From Tannerella sp. (GTDB lineage Bacteria > Bacteroidota > Bacteroidia > Bacteroidales > Tannerellaceae), in the NCBI GenBank assembly GCA_031289445.1, contig JAITPL010000053.1, positions 1-5,406 of the forward strand: 5,406 bases of DNA. The letters are read 5' to 3'. A program made the position numbers and the translations under genes. The notes beneath the pieces were generated by a model that saw nothing but the letters and a program-made list of their open reading frames with translations, made no database searches and had not been told where the DNA came from. Positions 1-5,406 of this stretch are shown here, in pieces (within the stretch, counting starts at the first letter, position 1; each line of letters starts with the position of its first letter).

Positions 1-49
1 TTGCGAAGTCTTCCGAAATGTCTTAGTAGTCCTATAGAAGGTCTTAGGG

Positions 50-165
50 GACACATCCAGCCGGATTAGGGACACACCTAGCCGGATTAGGGATACACCT
101 AGCCGGATTAGGGACACACCTAGCCGGATTGGGGAAACACCCAGTCGGATTAGGGAAACACCCGG
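50..165. repeat. 21-bp tandem repeat, about 5.5 copies
   Basis: Units start at 50, 71, 92, 113, 134 and 155 (the last is partial). Each follows the pattern ga(c/t/a)acacc(t/c)agccgg then attagg. Copies differ at only one to four positions. The period of 21 bp is two turns of B-DNA, so every copy presents the same helix face; it is also a multiple of three, so reading frames stay open through it on both strands. One minus-strand frame (44-232) reads a heptapeptide repeat of the form R-C-V-P-N-P-A. Unit-to-unit changes in that frame mostly alter residues (V/I/F, R/G, A/T), with one silent change, so there is no sign of selection for protein. Function unknown. Confidence 0.9.
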
Positions 166-229
166 AAGTTTTTTGTAGTTCTGTATAAATCTTAAGAAAG
201 TATTTTAGAGCGCTTGCGTTTTCGCGGTA

Positions 230-237
230 CAAAGGTA
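230..237 (-). promoter_or_regulatory. Candidate Bacteroidetes -7 promoter element, minus strand
   Basis: The minus strand reads TACCTTTG, an exact match to the TAnnTTTG -7 element of the Bacteroidetes primary sigma factor. Transcription would start near 222-226 and run leftwards through the 21-bp tandem repeat and out of the window. No good -33 TTTG sits at the usual spacing; the nearest CAAA on the plus strand (266-269) is too far upstream. The predicted transcript would begin with G/C-rich sequence able to form a small hairpin (GCG-AAAA-CGC). No gene downstream is visible, so the transcript's product is unknown. Confidence 0.45.
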
Positions 238-276
238 GTTGTTTAAAAATTCTTCCGCCTCTCTACAAATACCCAA

Positions 277-337
277 TACTTTTCTGCACGTTACATTACT
301 TTTCTGCACGTTACATCTTCTTGCCTGTACGTTACAT
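277..337. repeat. 20/21-bp direct repeats ending in GTTACAT
   Basis: Two exact 20-bp copies (277-296 and 297-316) are followed by a diverged 21-bp copy (317-337). Each ends in the core (G)YACGTTACAT, with GTTACAT at 290-296, 310-316 and 331-337. A fourth partial core, GTTACA, lies at 372-377, about two further periods along. The third core, TGTACGTTACA, is one base short of the perfect palindrome TGTAACGTTACA. The spacing places the cores on one DNA face. The array lies 40-100 bp upstream of the minus-strand -7 element at 230-237, where activator sites often sit. Alternatively it could be the repeated end of an insertion sequence; IS21-type termini carry multiple repeats of about this length. 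Neither reading is proven. Confidence 0.75.
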
Positions 338-503
338 TGCCGGTATTTAATGTTATATTATTGGATTTCAGGTTACAATTTCAGATATAAACGATATGGA
401 AAGTAGCATTAACGAAATCGGAAGATTGCTTCGTGCATGCCAATGAGGGTGGCGGAGTGCTAAATACGGCGCATCCCCGTAGGGGATTCATATCAATAGA
501 ATG

Positions 504-524
504 GTGAATGTTGAATGGTGAACG
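504..524 (+). repeat. Heptamer repeat, three copies (GTGAATG type)
   Basis: Three degenerate 7-bp units (GTGAATG, TTGAATG, GTGAACG) lie just inside the left arm of the inverted-repeat block. Each contains TGA (505-507, 512-514, 519-521). Because 7 is not a multiple of 3, the three units place a stop in every plus-strand frame. The same kind of heptamer, in the opposite orientation, occurs at 710-734. Confidence 0.7.
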
Positions 525-576
525 GTTTTTCCACGTAGGGGATACATATCAATAGAACAAGGTATTATCCACACCT

Positions 577-642
577 TTTTCCCGTAGGGGATTCACGTTC
601 AAATAATCCGGCCGGCTTTTCGGTGAATCCCCTACGGGGAAA
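577..642. repeat. Strong nested hairpin, 20-bp stem
   Basis: The arms 577-596 and 623-642 are complementary over 20 positions, with one G-T pair at 580/639 and a perfect 16-bp core (581-596 with 623-638). The 26-base loop contains the palindrome CCGGCCGG (608-615). It sits at the centre of the larger inverted-repeat block, so both stems could form at once. It lies 84-149 bp beyond the regulator's stop. In the regulator's transcript the helix would be followed by A-rich rather than U-rich sequence, so it is not a standard intrinsic terminator, though it could stabilise the mRNA 3' end. Confidence 0.75.
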
Positions 643-709
643 TAAGGAGAGAGATGTTTTTTTCTATTGATATGAATCCCCTAACGGGGATGCGACGAGG
701 GCAATTACC

Positions 710-734
710 ATTCACAATTCACAATTCACAATTC
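710..734 (-). repeat. Heptamer repeat ATTCACA x3 overlapping a gene end
   Basis: Three perfect ATTCACA units (710-716, 717-723, 724-730) are followed by a partial unit ATTCC. On the minus strand each unit carries TGA (at 728-726, 721-719 and 714-712), giving a stop in all three frames. The first of these is the regulator's actual stop codon, so the protein's last two codons and its stop lie within the repeat. Confidence 0.85.
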
Positions 735-3700
735 CAATTTATTCTTTCCTTCCTTGAATTCTTTTGGCGACATGCCGTGAAACTCGCGGAAGGAAGTCGA
801 GAAATGCGAGAGGTTGGTGAAACCTAATGCGTAAGCCACTTCCGAGACCGTCAACTTGGGATTCTTCAGCAGTTCGGCTGCCTGATTGAGGCGGATGGTG
901 CGGATAAAATCGCGAGCCGACTGGTTGGTCAACTCTTTCAGCTTGCGGTGCAGGTGCACACGGCTCATGCCTGCGCCGTTGGCAATAAACTCGACGTTCA
1001 GGTCGGGGTCGGCAATGTTATCGTTCACCAGCTTCATTATCTTTTCGTAGAGCAGCTCGTCCGAAGGTCGCAGTACTACAGGTTTTATCATGGCCCGGCT
1101 GTTTTCGCCGTCGCTTATTCGCGGTTCGAGGCGCTCGCGATTCTCTATGATACTGATTATGCGCTTCTTCAGCAGCTCGATATTGAACGGCTTGGTAACA
1201 TAAGCATCGGCGCCGGTCTCGAAACCTTCGGCTATGTCGGTATCCGTCGCTTTGGCGGTGAGCAGCAGCACGGGAATATGCTTGATGTTGACGTTCGACT
1301 TCATCTTTCTGACCAGCGTGATACCGTCCATTTCGGGCATCATCACATCGCTTATCACGAGGTTGGGTTTTTCCTTGAGGATGATACTCAGCGCATCCTT
1401 GCCGTTGTTGGTAGCCGAGATTTTGAAGGTGTCCGACAACTCGTTTTGCAGGTAGTCGCGAATCTCGTCCTCGTCGTCGATAACCATCACCCGGTATTTG
1501 GTTTTCGACTTGACCCTGGCTCTGCCCGCATCCGCATCCGCCAGCTGAGCTATCTTATCCGCCTGCAGGTCTTTATGTACCGCATCTTTACGCACATTCT
1601 CCCGCTCTACATCGCTGATATGTTCGTTGCCCAGCGGCATGCGGATTATAAATTCGCTGCCGTGCAGGTCTTGGCGATTGCGGGCATGGATAACGCCGTG
1701 CTGAAGCATCACCAGCGAGCGAGCCAGATGCAGCCCTATGCCTGTGCCGAAGTTGTTGCCGCTGCCTTCTATTTGGTAGAAACGCTCGAAAATCCTTTCA
1801 ATCTTGTCCTCTTCGATACCCGGACCGGTGTCGGCGACCCTTATTTCAAAGTATTCGTGCAGAGCGCCGGAAGCCGTCGCGTCGTAGCCTGTTGTCAGCC
1901 TGATACTCACTTCGCCGTCTTCGGGGGTAAACTTGAAAGCATTCGAGAGGATGTTAAACAGCACTTTGTCGAAGTTGTTAAGGTCGATCCATGCTTCGAG
2001 CCGCTCGTCGGTATGGACGAAGTCGAACTTGATGTGCCGCCTGTCGGCCTGAAACTCGAACGACTGCATCAGGTCGTCGATAAATCCTACGATGTCGATC
2101 CTGCTCATCTTTATACTCATCAACCCCTTGTCAATCTTGCGGACATCCATCAGCTGGTTGATTAACTGCAGAATCCGCCGGGCGTTGCGGTATATCAGCA
2201 GGTACGACTTCTGCAGCGCGGAATCCTTGTTGTCCGAAATAAGTTTCTCCAGAGGACTTATTATTAGCGTCATCGGAGTGCGTATCTCGTGCGATACGTT
2301 GATGAAGAACTGCAGTTTGCTTTCGTTTATCTGCTCGGCATGTTCGCGTCTGAGCATCTCGTTTTTGTGCCGTATATTGTCGGATATGAAAAAGTAAATC
2401 CATACCGCAAGCAGCGCCGTGAGTATGAAATAGACAAGTTTAGCCCACCATGTCAGATACCATGGAGGATAGATTATCAACGTGATTTCTTTTGCGGACG
2501 AGGCGCTGTTGTAGATGGCGGCTTTGACTTTCAGTTTGTATGTGCCGTAGCTGATATTGGTGAAACCTATCCGGTTGACGCCCGGGTCGGTTGCCATCCA
2601 CTGGGCGCTCAGGCCTTCGAGAAAATACTCGTAGCGGACTCGCTCTGAAAAACCGTAGTAGAAGGTCGAAAATTCGAGGGCGAACATGTTGTCCTTGTGG
2701 CTCAGGCGAATAGTATCCACATCGGCTATAAAGTCGGAAATTATCTCTTTGGAACCTGACTTCTGTCCCGCCACCACGGGTTTGTCCATAACGTAGAGGG
2801 CTGTCAGATAGAGGGCGGGCGGTATGCGCTGGTCGTTGATGTCTTGCGGATTGAAGGATGTTACGCCGTTGATGCCGCCGAAGAACATCTTGCCGTCTGC
2901 GGACTTGAGGGCTGCACCCAGACTGAACTCGTTGCTTTGCAGTCCGTCGGAGCCGTAGTAGTTGATAAACTTGCCTTCAGCGACGACGAACTCCGATATG
3001 CCGGAGTGAGTGCTTATCCATATAATATCGCTTGTGTCGGCGTCATGTCCGGCGGCGCCGGCCGATTCGACCAGAATGCCGCATACTACGTTGCTGGACA
3101 GTCCGTCGGCAGTGGTATAGACGGTCGATGTCCCTTGTGCTACGTCGAAGTAGGCCAAGCCTTCGGTTGTGCCGACCCAGAGGTTTCCCCGCGGGTCTTC
3201 CGTGATGTAATAGACAATATTGCCGGGCAGTGCGCCGTTTTCCTTTGTGTAGTGTTTCACCTCGCCGCTTGCGGGGTCGATACTGAAGAAACCCTGGTAA
3301 GAGCCTATCCATATAAGGTGGCGGCTATCTTCGGTGATGCAGTTAATCCAGTCGTTGGGAATAGTCTGGCCGTCGGAGAGATACTGCGAATAATGCTTGA
3401 CAAACAGGTGTTTTGCGAGGTCGAAGACATATACCCCTGCGCCGCTGGTGCCTATCCACAGATAGTTGCGCGTGTCCTTTTTCAGGGCGAATATTTTGTT
3501 GCGGGCAGTGTTGGCGTTATCGTTGTAATCGGCAAGCGAGCGGCTTTCGTCATAGTCGTAATAGCGGCAAAGGCCTGTCGAGGCTTCAATGCACGAGAGA
3601 CCTTGCAGATACGAGCCTAACCAGATATTGCCGTCATCGTCTTCGGTCATCGAAAGAACGGTGTTTGGAACCGGAGATGTACGCAAAGTCCCTGCATCAG

Positions 3701-4925
3701 CCGTGAAATGCTTAGCCGCATCAGCCGCGAAATGCTTAGCCGAGCCTTCTGAGCCGATGCGGTAAATACCTGCAAAGTGCTTCGACAAACCGTCAGCGCC
3801 GATGCGGTAAATGCCGTCGTTGTCGGTGCCTATCCACAGGTTGTCCCTGCTGTCTTTCAATAGCGACATCACGCAGTCCGAGCCTGTAACGCCTTGATTA
3901 TATGGCATGCTTCCCCAGTATTCAAACTTGTTTGGGTTTTCAGGCTCAAGAAAAACGCCTTTCTGAAAAAGACCTGTCCATATATTGCCCATTTTGTCCT
4001 GACATATAGCATGCACTTTCATCTTCGAGAAATCGAACGGCGCGGATTTAATCATGAAGTCTTCGAGTTGATTTGTTTCGGGGTTGTAGATTTTGAGACC
4101 GTCGCCGTCGGTGCCTGTGAAAAGGCGTTTGCGGTTGTCCACCATCAAGGTCTTGACCGGCAATATCTTTCCTCCCTCGTAGGGCACATACTCGAAAAGC
4201 CGCTTCCTGCCGTTGTACTTGTACAGTCCGTTAGTCAGCGTCCCGACAAAAATACATCCTTCGGCATCCTCGCATATCGACGAAATCTGATTGCCTCCAA
4301 TCTGTTCAGGCTCTTTAAAGATGGTAAGGCTGTCGTTTACAGGGTCGTACATATTGAGTCCCTGATTTTCGGACGCAATCCAGAGCAGCCCCCGACTGTC
4401 TTGAAAAATGCAGGATAGATGCAGGCTGCTAAGCCTTGTAGAGAGACGGTTGTATGTTTGTATGGTATCCGACAGGTCGTTGATGCGAATTATTCCTTCG
4501 CCCGACGTGGCCACCCAAATCTCGCCCTCGCGGCATTCTATAATAGACGTGATATGGGGATAAATGCGGACGCCGTTGTTGTAGAGTTTGACTTCCCTGA
4601 AGCGGTCGGTGCGCCGGTCGTAGAGGTGGAGTGCGTTGATGCAGCCTATCCAGAAACGGCCTCTACTGTCTTCGAAAAGGCTGCGGATATAGTTGTTGCG
4701 CAGCGAAGTAGAATCGTTGGGGATATTCTTGTAGGTAGTGAAGCGGTTGCCGTCATAGCGATTCAGGCCGTCTTCGGTAGCTACCCAGATATAGTCGCGA
4801 CGGTCCTGATAAATAGCGTTAATCAGGCTACTCGACAGTTCCTTTTCCGACGTAAAGAAGAGGCTTTTCTGTGCGCTCAAACTCAATCCGAATATGGCAA
4901 ATATTATAACAATAAATCCTTTCAT
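726..4925 (-). CDS. Hybrid two-component system sensor/regulator (HTCS)
   Basis: This is an intact 1399-residue one-protein two-component system of the type that senses glycan fragments in the periplasm and activates polysaccharide utilisation genes. In order: a signal peptide (about 1-18, cut near LSA-Q); 14 Reg_prop repeats starting near 35, 80, 125, 170, 214, 257, 304, 352, 423, 478, 527, 571, 614 and 665, enough for two seven-bladed propellers; a Y_Y_Y domain (about 745-820); one membrane span (about 823-847). The cytoplasmic part has HisKA with SHEIRTP (His879), HATPase (N991/N995, DTGPGI at 1032-1037, GTGIG at 1060-1064), a receiver (D1150/D1151, phospho-acceptor D1193, T1223, K1245) and an AraC-type domain (about 1300-1395) with two helix-turn-helix units. 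All key residues are present, so it should be active. The ATG at 4925 leads directly into the signal peptide and lacks a Shine-Dalgarno, as is usual here. Blade 8 carries a 26-residue expansion, and a shorter insert follows residue 619. The inducer and target genes cannot be told from this window. Confidence 0.96.
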   Translation of the reverse strand: MKGFIVIIFAIFGLSLSAQKSLFFTSEKELSSSLINAIYQDRRDYIWVATEDGLNRYDGNRFTTYKNIPNDSTSLRNNYIRSLFEDSRGRFWIGCINALHLYDRRTDRFREVKLYNNGVRIYPHITSIIECREGEIWVATSGEGIIRINDLSDTIQTYNRLSTRLSSLHLSCIFQDSRGLLWIASENQGLNMYDPVNDSLTIFKEPEQIGGNQISSICEDAEGCIFVGTLTNGLYKYNGRKRLFEYVPYEGGKILPVKTLMVDNRKRLFTGTDGDGLKIYNPETNQLEDFMIKSAPFDFSKMKVHAICQDKMGNIWTGLFQKGVFLEPENPNKFEYWGSMPYNQGVTGSDCVMSLLKDSRDNLWIGTDNDGIYRIGADGLSKHFAGIYRIGSEGSAKHFAADAAKHFTADAGTLRTSPVPNTVLSMTEDDDGNIWLGSYLQGLSCIEASTGLCRYYDYDESRSLADYNDNANTARNKIFALKKDTRNYLWIGTSGAGVYVFDLAKHLFVKHYSQYLSDGQTIPNDWINCITEDSRHLIWIGSYQGFFSIDPASGEVKHYTKENGALPGNIVYYITEDPRGNLWVGTTEGLAYFDVAQGTSTVYTTADGLSSNVVCGILVESAGAAGHDADTSDIIWISTHSGISEFVVAEGKFINYYGSDGLQSNEFSLGAALKSADGKMFFGGINGVTSFNPQDINDQRIPPALYLTALYVMDKPVVAGQKSGSKEIISDFIADVDTIRLSHKDNMFALEFSTFYYGFSERVRYEYFLEGLSAQWMATDPGVNRIGFTNISYGTYKLKVKAAIYNSASSAKEITLIIYPPWYLTWWAKLVYFILTALLAVWIYFFISDNIRHKNEMLRREHAEQINESKLQFFINVSHEIRTPMTLIISPLEKLISDNKDSALQKSYLLIYRNARRILQLINQLMDVRKIDKGLMSIKMSRIDIVGFIDDLMQSFEFQADRRHIKFDFVHTDERLEAWIDLNNFDKVLFNILSNAFKFTPEDGEVSIRLTTGYDATASGALHEYFEIRVADTGPGIEEDKIERIFERFYQIEGSGNNFGTGIGLHLARSLVMLQHGVIHARNRQDLHGSEFIIRMPLGNEHISDVERENVRKDAVHKDLQADKIAQLADADAGRARVKSKTKYRVMVIDDEDEIRDYLQNELSDTFKISATNNGKDALSIILKEKPNLVISDVMMPEMDGITLVRKMKSNVNIKHIPVLLLTAKATDTDIAEGFETGADAYVTKPFNIELLKKRIISIIENRERLEPRISDGENSRAMIKPVVLRPSDELLYEKIMKLVNDNIADPDLNVEFIANGAGMSRVHLHRKLKELTNQSARDFIRTIRLNQAAELLKNPKLTVSEVAYALGFTNLSHFSTSFREFHGMSPKEFKEGKNKLEL
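3694..3815 (-). repeat. Nested in-frame tandem duplications in the propeller
   Basis: Two overlapping expansions lie inside the regulator gene. A 45-bp unit is duplicated (3771-3815 and 3726-3770; residues 371-385 and 386-400, both starting GIYRIG and ending KHFA). By my count the copies match at 34 of 45 bases and 11 of 15 residues. A 24-bp unit is then tandemly repeated (3694-3717 and 3718-3741; 23 of 24 bases), giving AKHFAADA (396-403) and AKHFTADA (404-411). The near-identity of the 24-bp copies suggests a recent event on top of an older one. Both lengths keep the frame. Confidence 0.88.
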
Positions 4926-4944
4926 TTTTCAAAAATAATTTTGT

Positions 4945-4952
4945 CAAAGATA
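4945..4952 (-). promoter_or_regulatory. Candidate -7 element for the HTCS gene
   Basis: The minus strand reads TATCTTTG, matching TAnnTTTG, with 19 bases between it and the HTCS start codon. Transcription would start near 4938-4941, leaving a leader of only about 13-16 bases, A/T-rich and without a Shine-Dalgarno. No clear -33 TTTG occurs at the expected distance, which lies in a run of A and T; the promoter may be weak or need an activator. Confidence 0.6.
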
Positions 4953-4957
4953 GTAAT

Positions 4958-4971
4958 TAAATTTAAATTTA
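4958..4971. promoter_or_regulatory. 14-bp A/T palindrome between divergent promoters
   Basis: TAAATTTAAATTTA is a perfect palindrome lying between the two opposed -7 elements, nearly at their midpoint. It could be an operator shared by both promoters, an A/T-rich contact for RNA polymerase, or chance in a very A/T-rich spacer. The symmetry is seen; any function is inference. Confidence 0.35.
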
Positions 4972-4972
4972 T

Positions 4973-4980
4973 TACCTTTG
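4973..4980 (+). promoter_or_regulatory. Candidate -7 element for the pepD-like gene
   Basis: TACCTTTG matches TAnnTTTG exactly and lies 22 bases before the ATG at 5003. Transcription would start near 4984-4987, leaving a leader of about 16-19 bases without a Shine-Dalgarno. The expected -33 position falls on the minus-strand -7 element of the opposite gene and has no clear TTTG. Confidence 0.6.
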
Positions 4981-5002
4981 GGGGTTTTTAAAATACAAAA
5001 TT

Positions 5003-5406
5003 ATGGCTGAAGAAATCAAAACGCTGACCCCTCAGGCAGTATGGGGATACTTTTATGAATTTACGCAGATACCGCGCCCGACAGGGCAGATGGAGCGTGT
5101 AACGCAATTTGTCGCCGACCAGGGCAAACGTCTGGGCTTGGAGACGCTTAGGGACGCCGTCGGGAACGTGCTTATCCGTAAACCTGCTACTGCGGGATAC
5201 GAGGGCAAACCTGCGGTCATCCTGCAATCTCACCTCGACATGGTGCCGCAGAAAAACAGCGACGTCGCGCACGACTTCGCCAAAGACCCCATTGACGCCT
5301 ACATAGACGGCGACTGGGTGAAGGCGCGAGGCACTACTCTGGGTGCGGATAACGGTATCGGCGCTTCGCTGGCGCTGGCTGTTCTGTCCGACACGAGCCT
5401 GCAACA
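5003..5406 (+). CDS. pepD: PepD-like M20 dipeptidase, 5' part
   Basis: The first 134 codons of a cytosolic non-specific dipeptidase (aminoacyl-histidine dipeptidase, carnosinase-like, peptidase family M20C). The enzyme hydrolyses dipeptides using two metal ions in the cytoplasm, and there is no signal peptide. The N-terminus (LTPQAVWGYFYEFTQIPRPT) is typical of PepD. The first metal-site motif SHLDMVPQKN gives His77 and Asp79, and LGADNGIG gives Asp116, expected to bridge the two metals; these correspond closely to H80, D82 and D119 of characterised PepD enzymes. The HDFAKDPI segment is also characteristic. The family is usually about 480-490 residues, so roughly 350 residues, including the remaining ligands and the lid domain, lie beyond the window. 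The ATG at 5003 is chosen because it gives the expected N-terminal length and follows a -7 element. The gene is divergent from the HTCS gene. Confidence 0.93.
   Translation, partial: MAEEIKTLTPQAVWGYFYEFTQIPRPTGQMERVTQFVADQGKRLGLETLRDAVGNVLIRKPATAGYEGKPAVILQSHLDMVPQKNSDVAHDFAKDPIDAYIDGDWVKARGTTLGADNGIGASLALAVLSDTSLQ

Larger units (their letters stand above)
470..694. repeat. MITE-like block with ~32-bp terminal inverted repeats
   Basis: The left arm 470-501 and the reverse complement of the right arm 662-694 are identical except for one extra base in the right arm (CCCCGTAGGGG versus CCCCGTTAGGGG). Complementarity stops abruptly at both outer ends (469/695), as expected of defined termini. 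Inside are three further copies of the core CCCCGTAGGGGATTCA: 531-546 (direct, two differences; its 534-557 matches 478-501 at 23 of 24 positions), 580-595 (direct) and 624-639 (inverted). No open frame of useful length lies inside, so the block would be non-autonomous if mobile. I see no convincing target-site duplication: ACG occurs close to both ends but not in register. It lies only 31 bp beyond the regulator's stop codon. Confidence 0.7.
1..725. other. Gene-free, repeat-rich intergenic region
   Basis: No convincing coding region was found on either strand. Positions 1-49 show nothing recognisable. After that come a 21-bp tandem array (50-165), a minus-strand promoter match (230-237), a 20/21-bp direct-repeat array (277-337), a unique A/T-rich stretch (338-469), a 225-bp inverted-repeat block (470-694) and a heptamer array (710-734) that runs into the end of the neighbouring regulator gene. 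The unique stretch has one very short frame, 396-446 (+), starting MESSINEIGRLL and ending after 16 codons, with no homology I recognise. The density and variety of repeats suggest a site that has taken up several small elements, or a scar of past insertions. That history is inference; the repeats themselves are visible. Confidence 0.7.

Noticed and set aside
44..232. Minus-strand 62-codon frame with Cys-Pro-Asn-Pro heptapeptide repeats
   Set aside because: It needs a TTG start lying inside the -7 promoter element, has no supporting leader, and its length is explained by the 21-bp repeat keeping frames open. Differences between units are mostly non-synonymous.
577..642. Intrinsic terminator for the HTCS gene
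   Set aside because: The stem is strong but is followed on the minus strand by A-rich sequence, not a U tract; on the plus strand there is no U tract and no upstream gene.
475..689. CRISPR array suggested by repeated CCCCGTAGGGGATTCA with gaps of unique sequence
   Set aside because: Copies occur in both orientations, spacing is irregular, copies are truncated differently, and no cas gene is present.
462..702. Target-site duplication flanking the inverted-repeat block
   Set aside because: Only ACG is shared near the two ends and it is not in register with both termini; three bases are within chance.
948..2165. Plus-strand 405-codon frame antisense to the kinase and receiver region
   Set aside because: It is a shadow of the G/C-biased codon positions of the HTCS gene; it shows no recognisable domain and the minus-strand protein has intact motifs throughout.
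2844..3620. Plus-strand 258-codon frame antisense to the propeller region
   Set aside because: Same reason: it mirrors the repetitive Reg_prop coding sequence and has no family signature.
4988..5404. Minus-strand 138-codon frame opposite the pepD-like gene
   Set aside because: The plus strand encodes conserved metal-binding motifs of PepD over the same bases, so this is an antisense shadow.

Overview
The window looks like chromosomal DNA of a Bacteroidales bacterium (Bacteroides, Parabacteroides or a relative; the genus cannot be fixed from this stretch). Three things point there. The dominant gene is a single-chain hybrid two-component regulator with two seven-bladed Reg_prop propellers, an architecture characteristic of Bacteroidetes. 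Three sites match the Bacteroidetes sigma-ABfr -7 element TAnnTTTG. Neither real gene has a Shine-Dalgarno sequence; both have short A/T-rich leaders instead.

Layout from left to right: 1-725 holds no convincing gene and is a mosaic of repeats. It contains a 21-bp tandem array (50-165), a minus-strand -7 promoter match (230-237), a 20/21-bp direct-repeat array ending in GTTACAT (277-337), and a 225-bp MITE-like inverted-repeat block (470-694) with a nested hairpin. Two heptamer arrays are also present (504-524 and 710-734). 726-4925 (minus) is one intact 1399-residue hybrid two-component system (HTCS) protein: signal peptide, 14 propeller repeats, Y_Y_Y domain, one membrane span, histidine kinase, receiver and AraC-type DNA-binding domain. 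4926-5002 is a short A/T-rich divergent promoter region. 5003-5406 (plus) is the 5' part of a pepD-like M20 family dipeptidase that runs off the right edge.

The two genes are divergently transcribed from candidate promoters that occupy almost the same 36 bp, so their initiation may be mutually exclusive; nothing else ties their functions together. HTCS proteins normally sense glycan fragments in the periplasm and activate a nearby polysaccharide utilisation locus. No susC/susD or glycoside hydrolase gene lies in this window, so the ligand and target genes are unknown.

The most notable points are a nested in-frame tandem duplication that lengthens one propeller blade by exactly 26 residues, the MITE-like block just beyond the HTCS 3' end, and a phased repeat array upstream of a lone minus-strand promoter. 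No clearly new biological system can be shown from this sequence alone.
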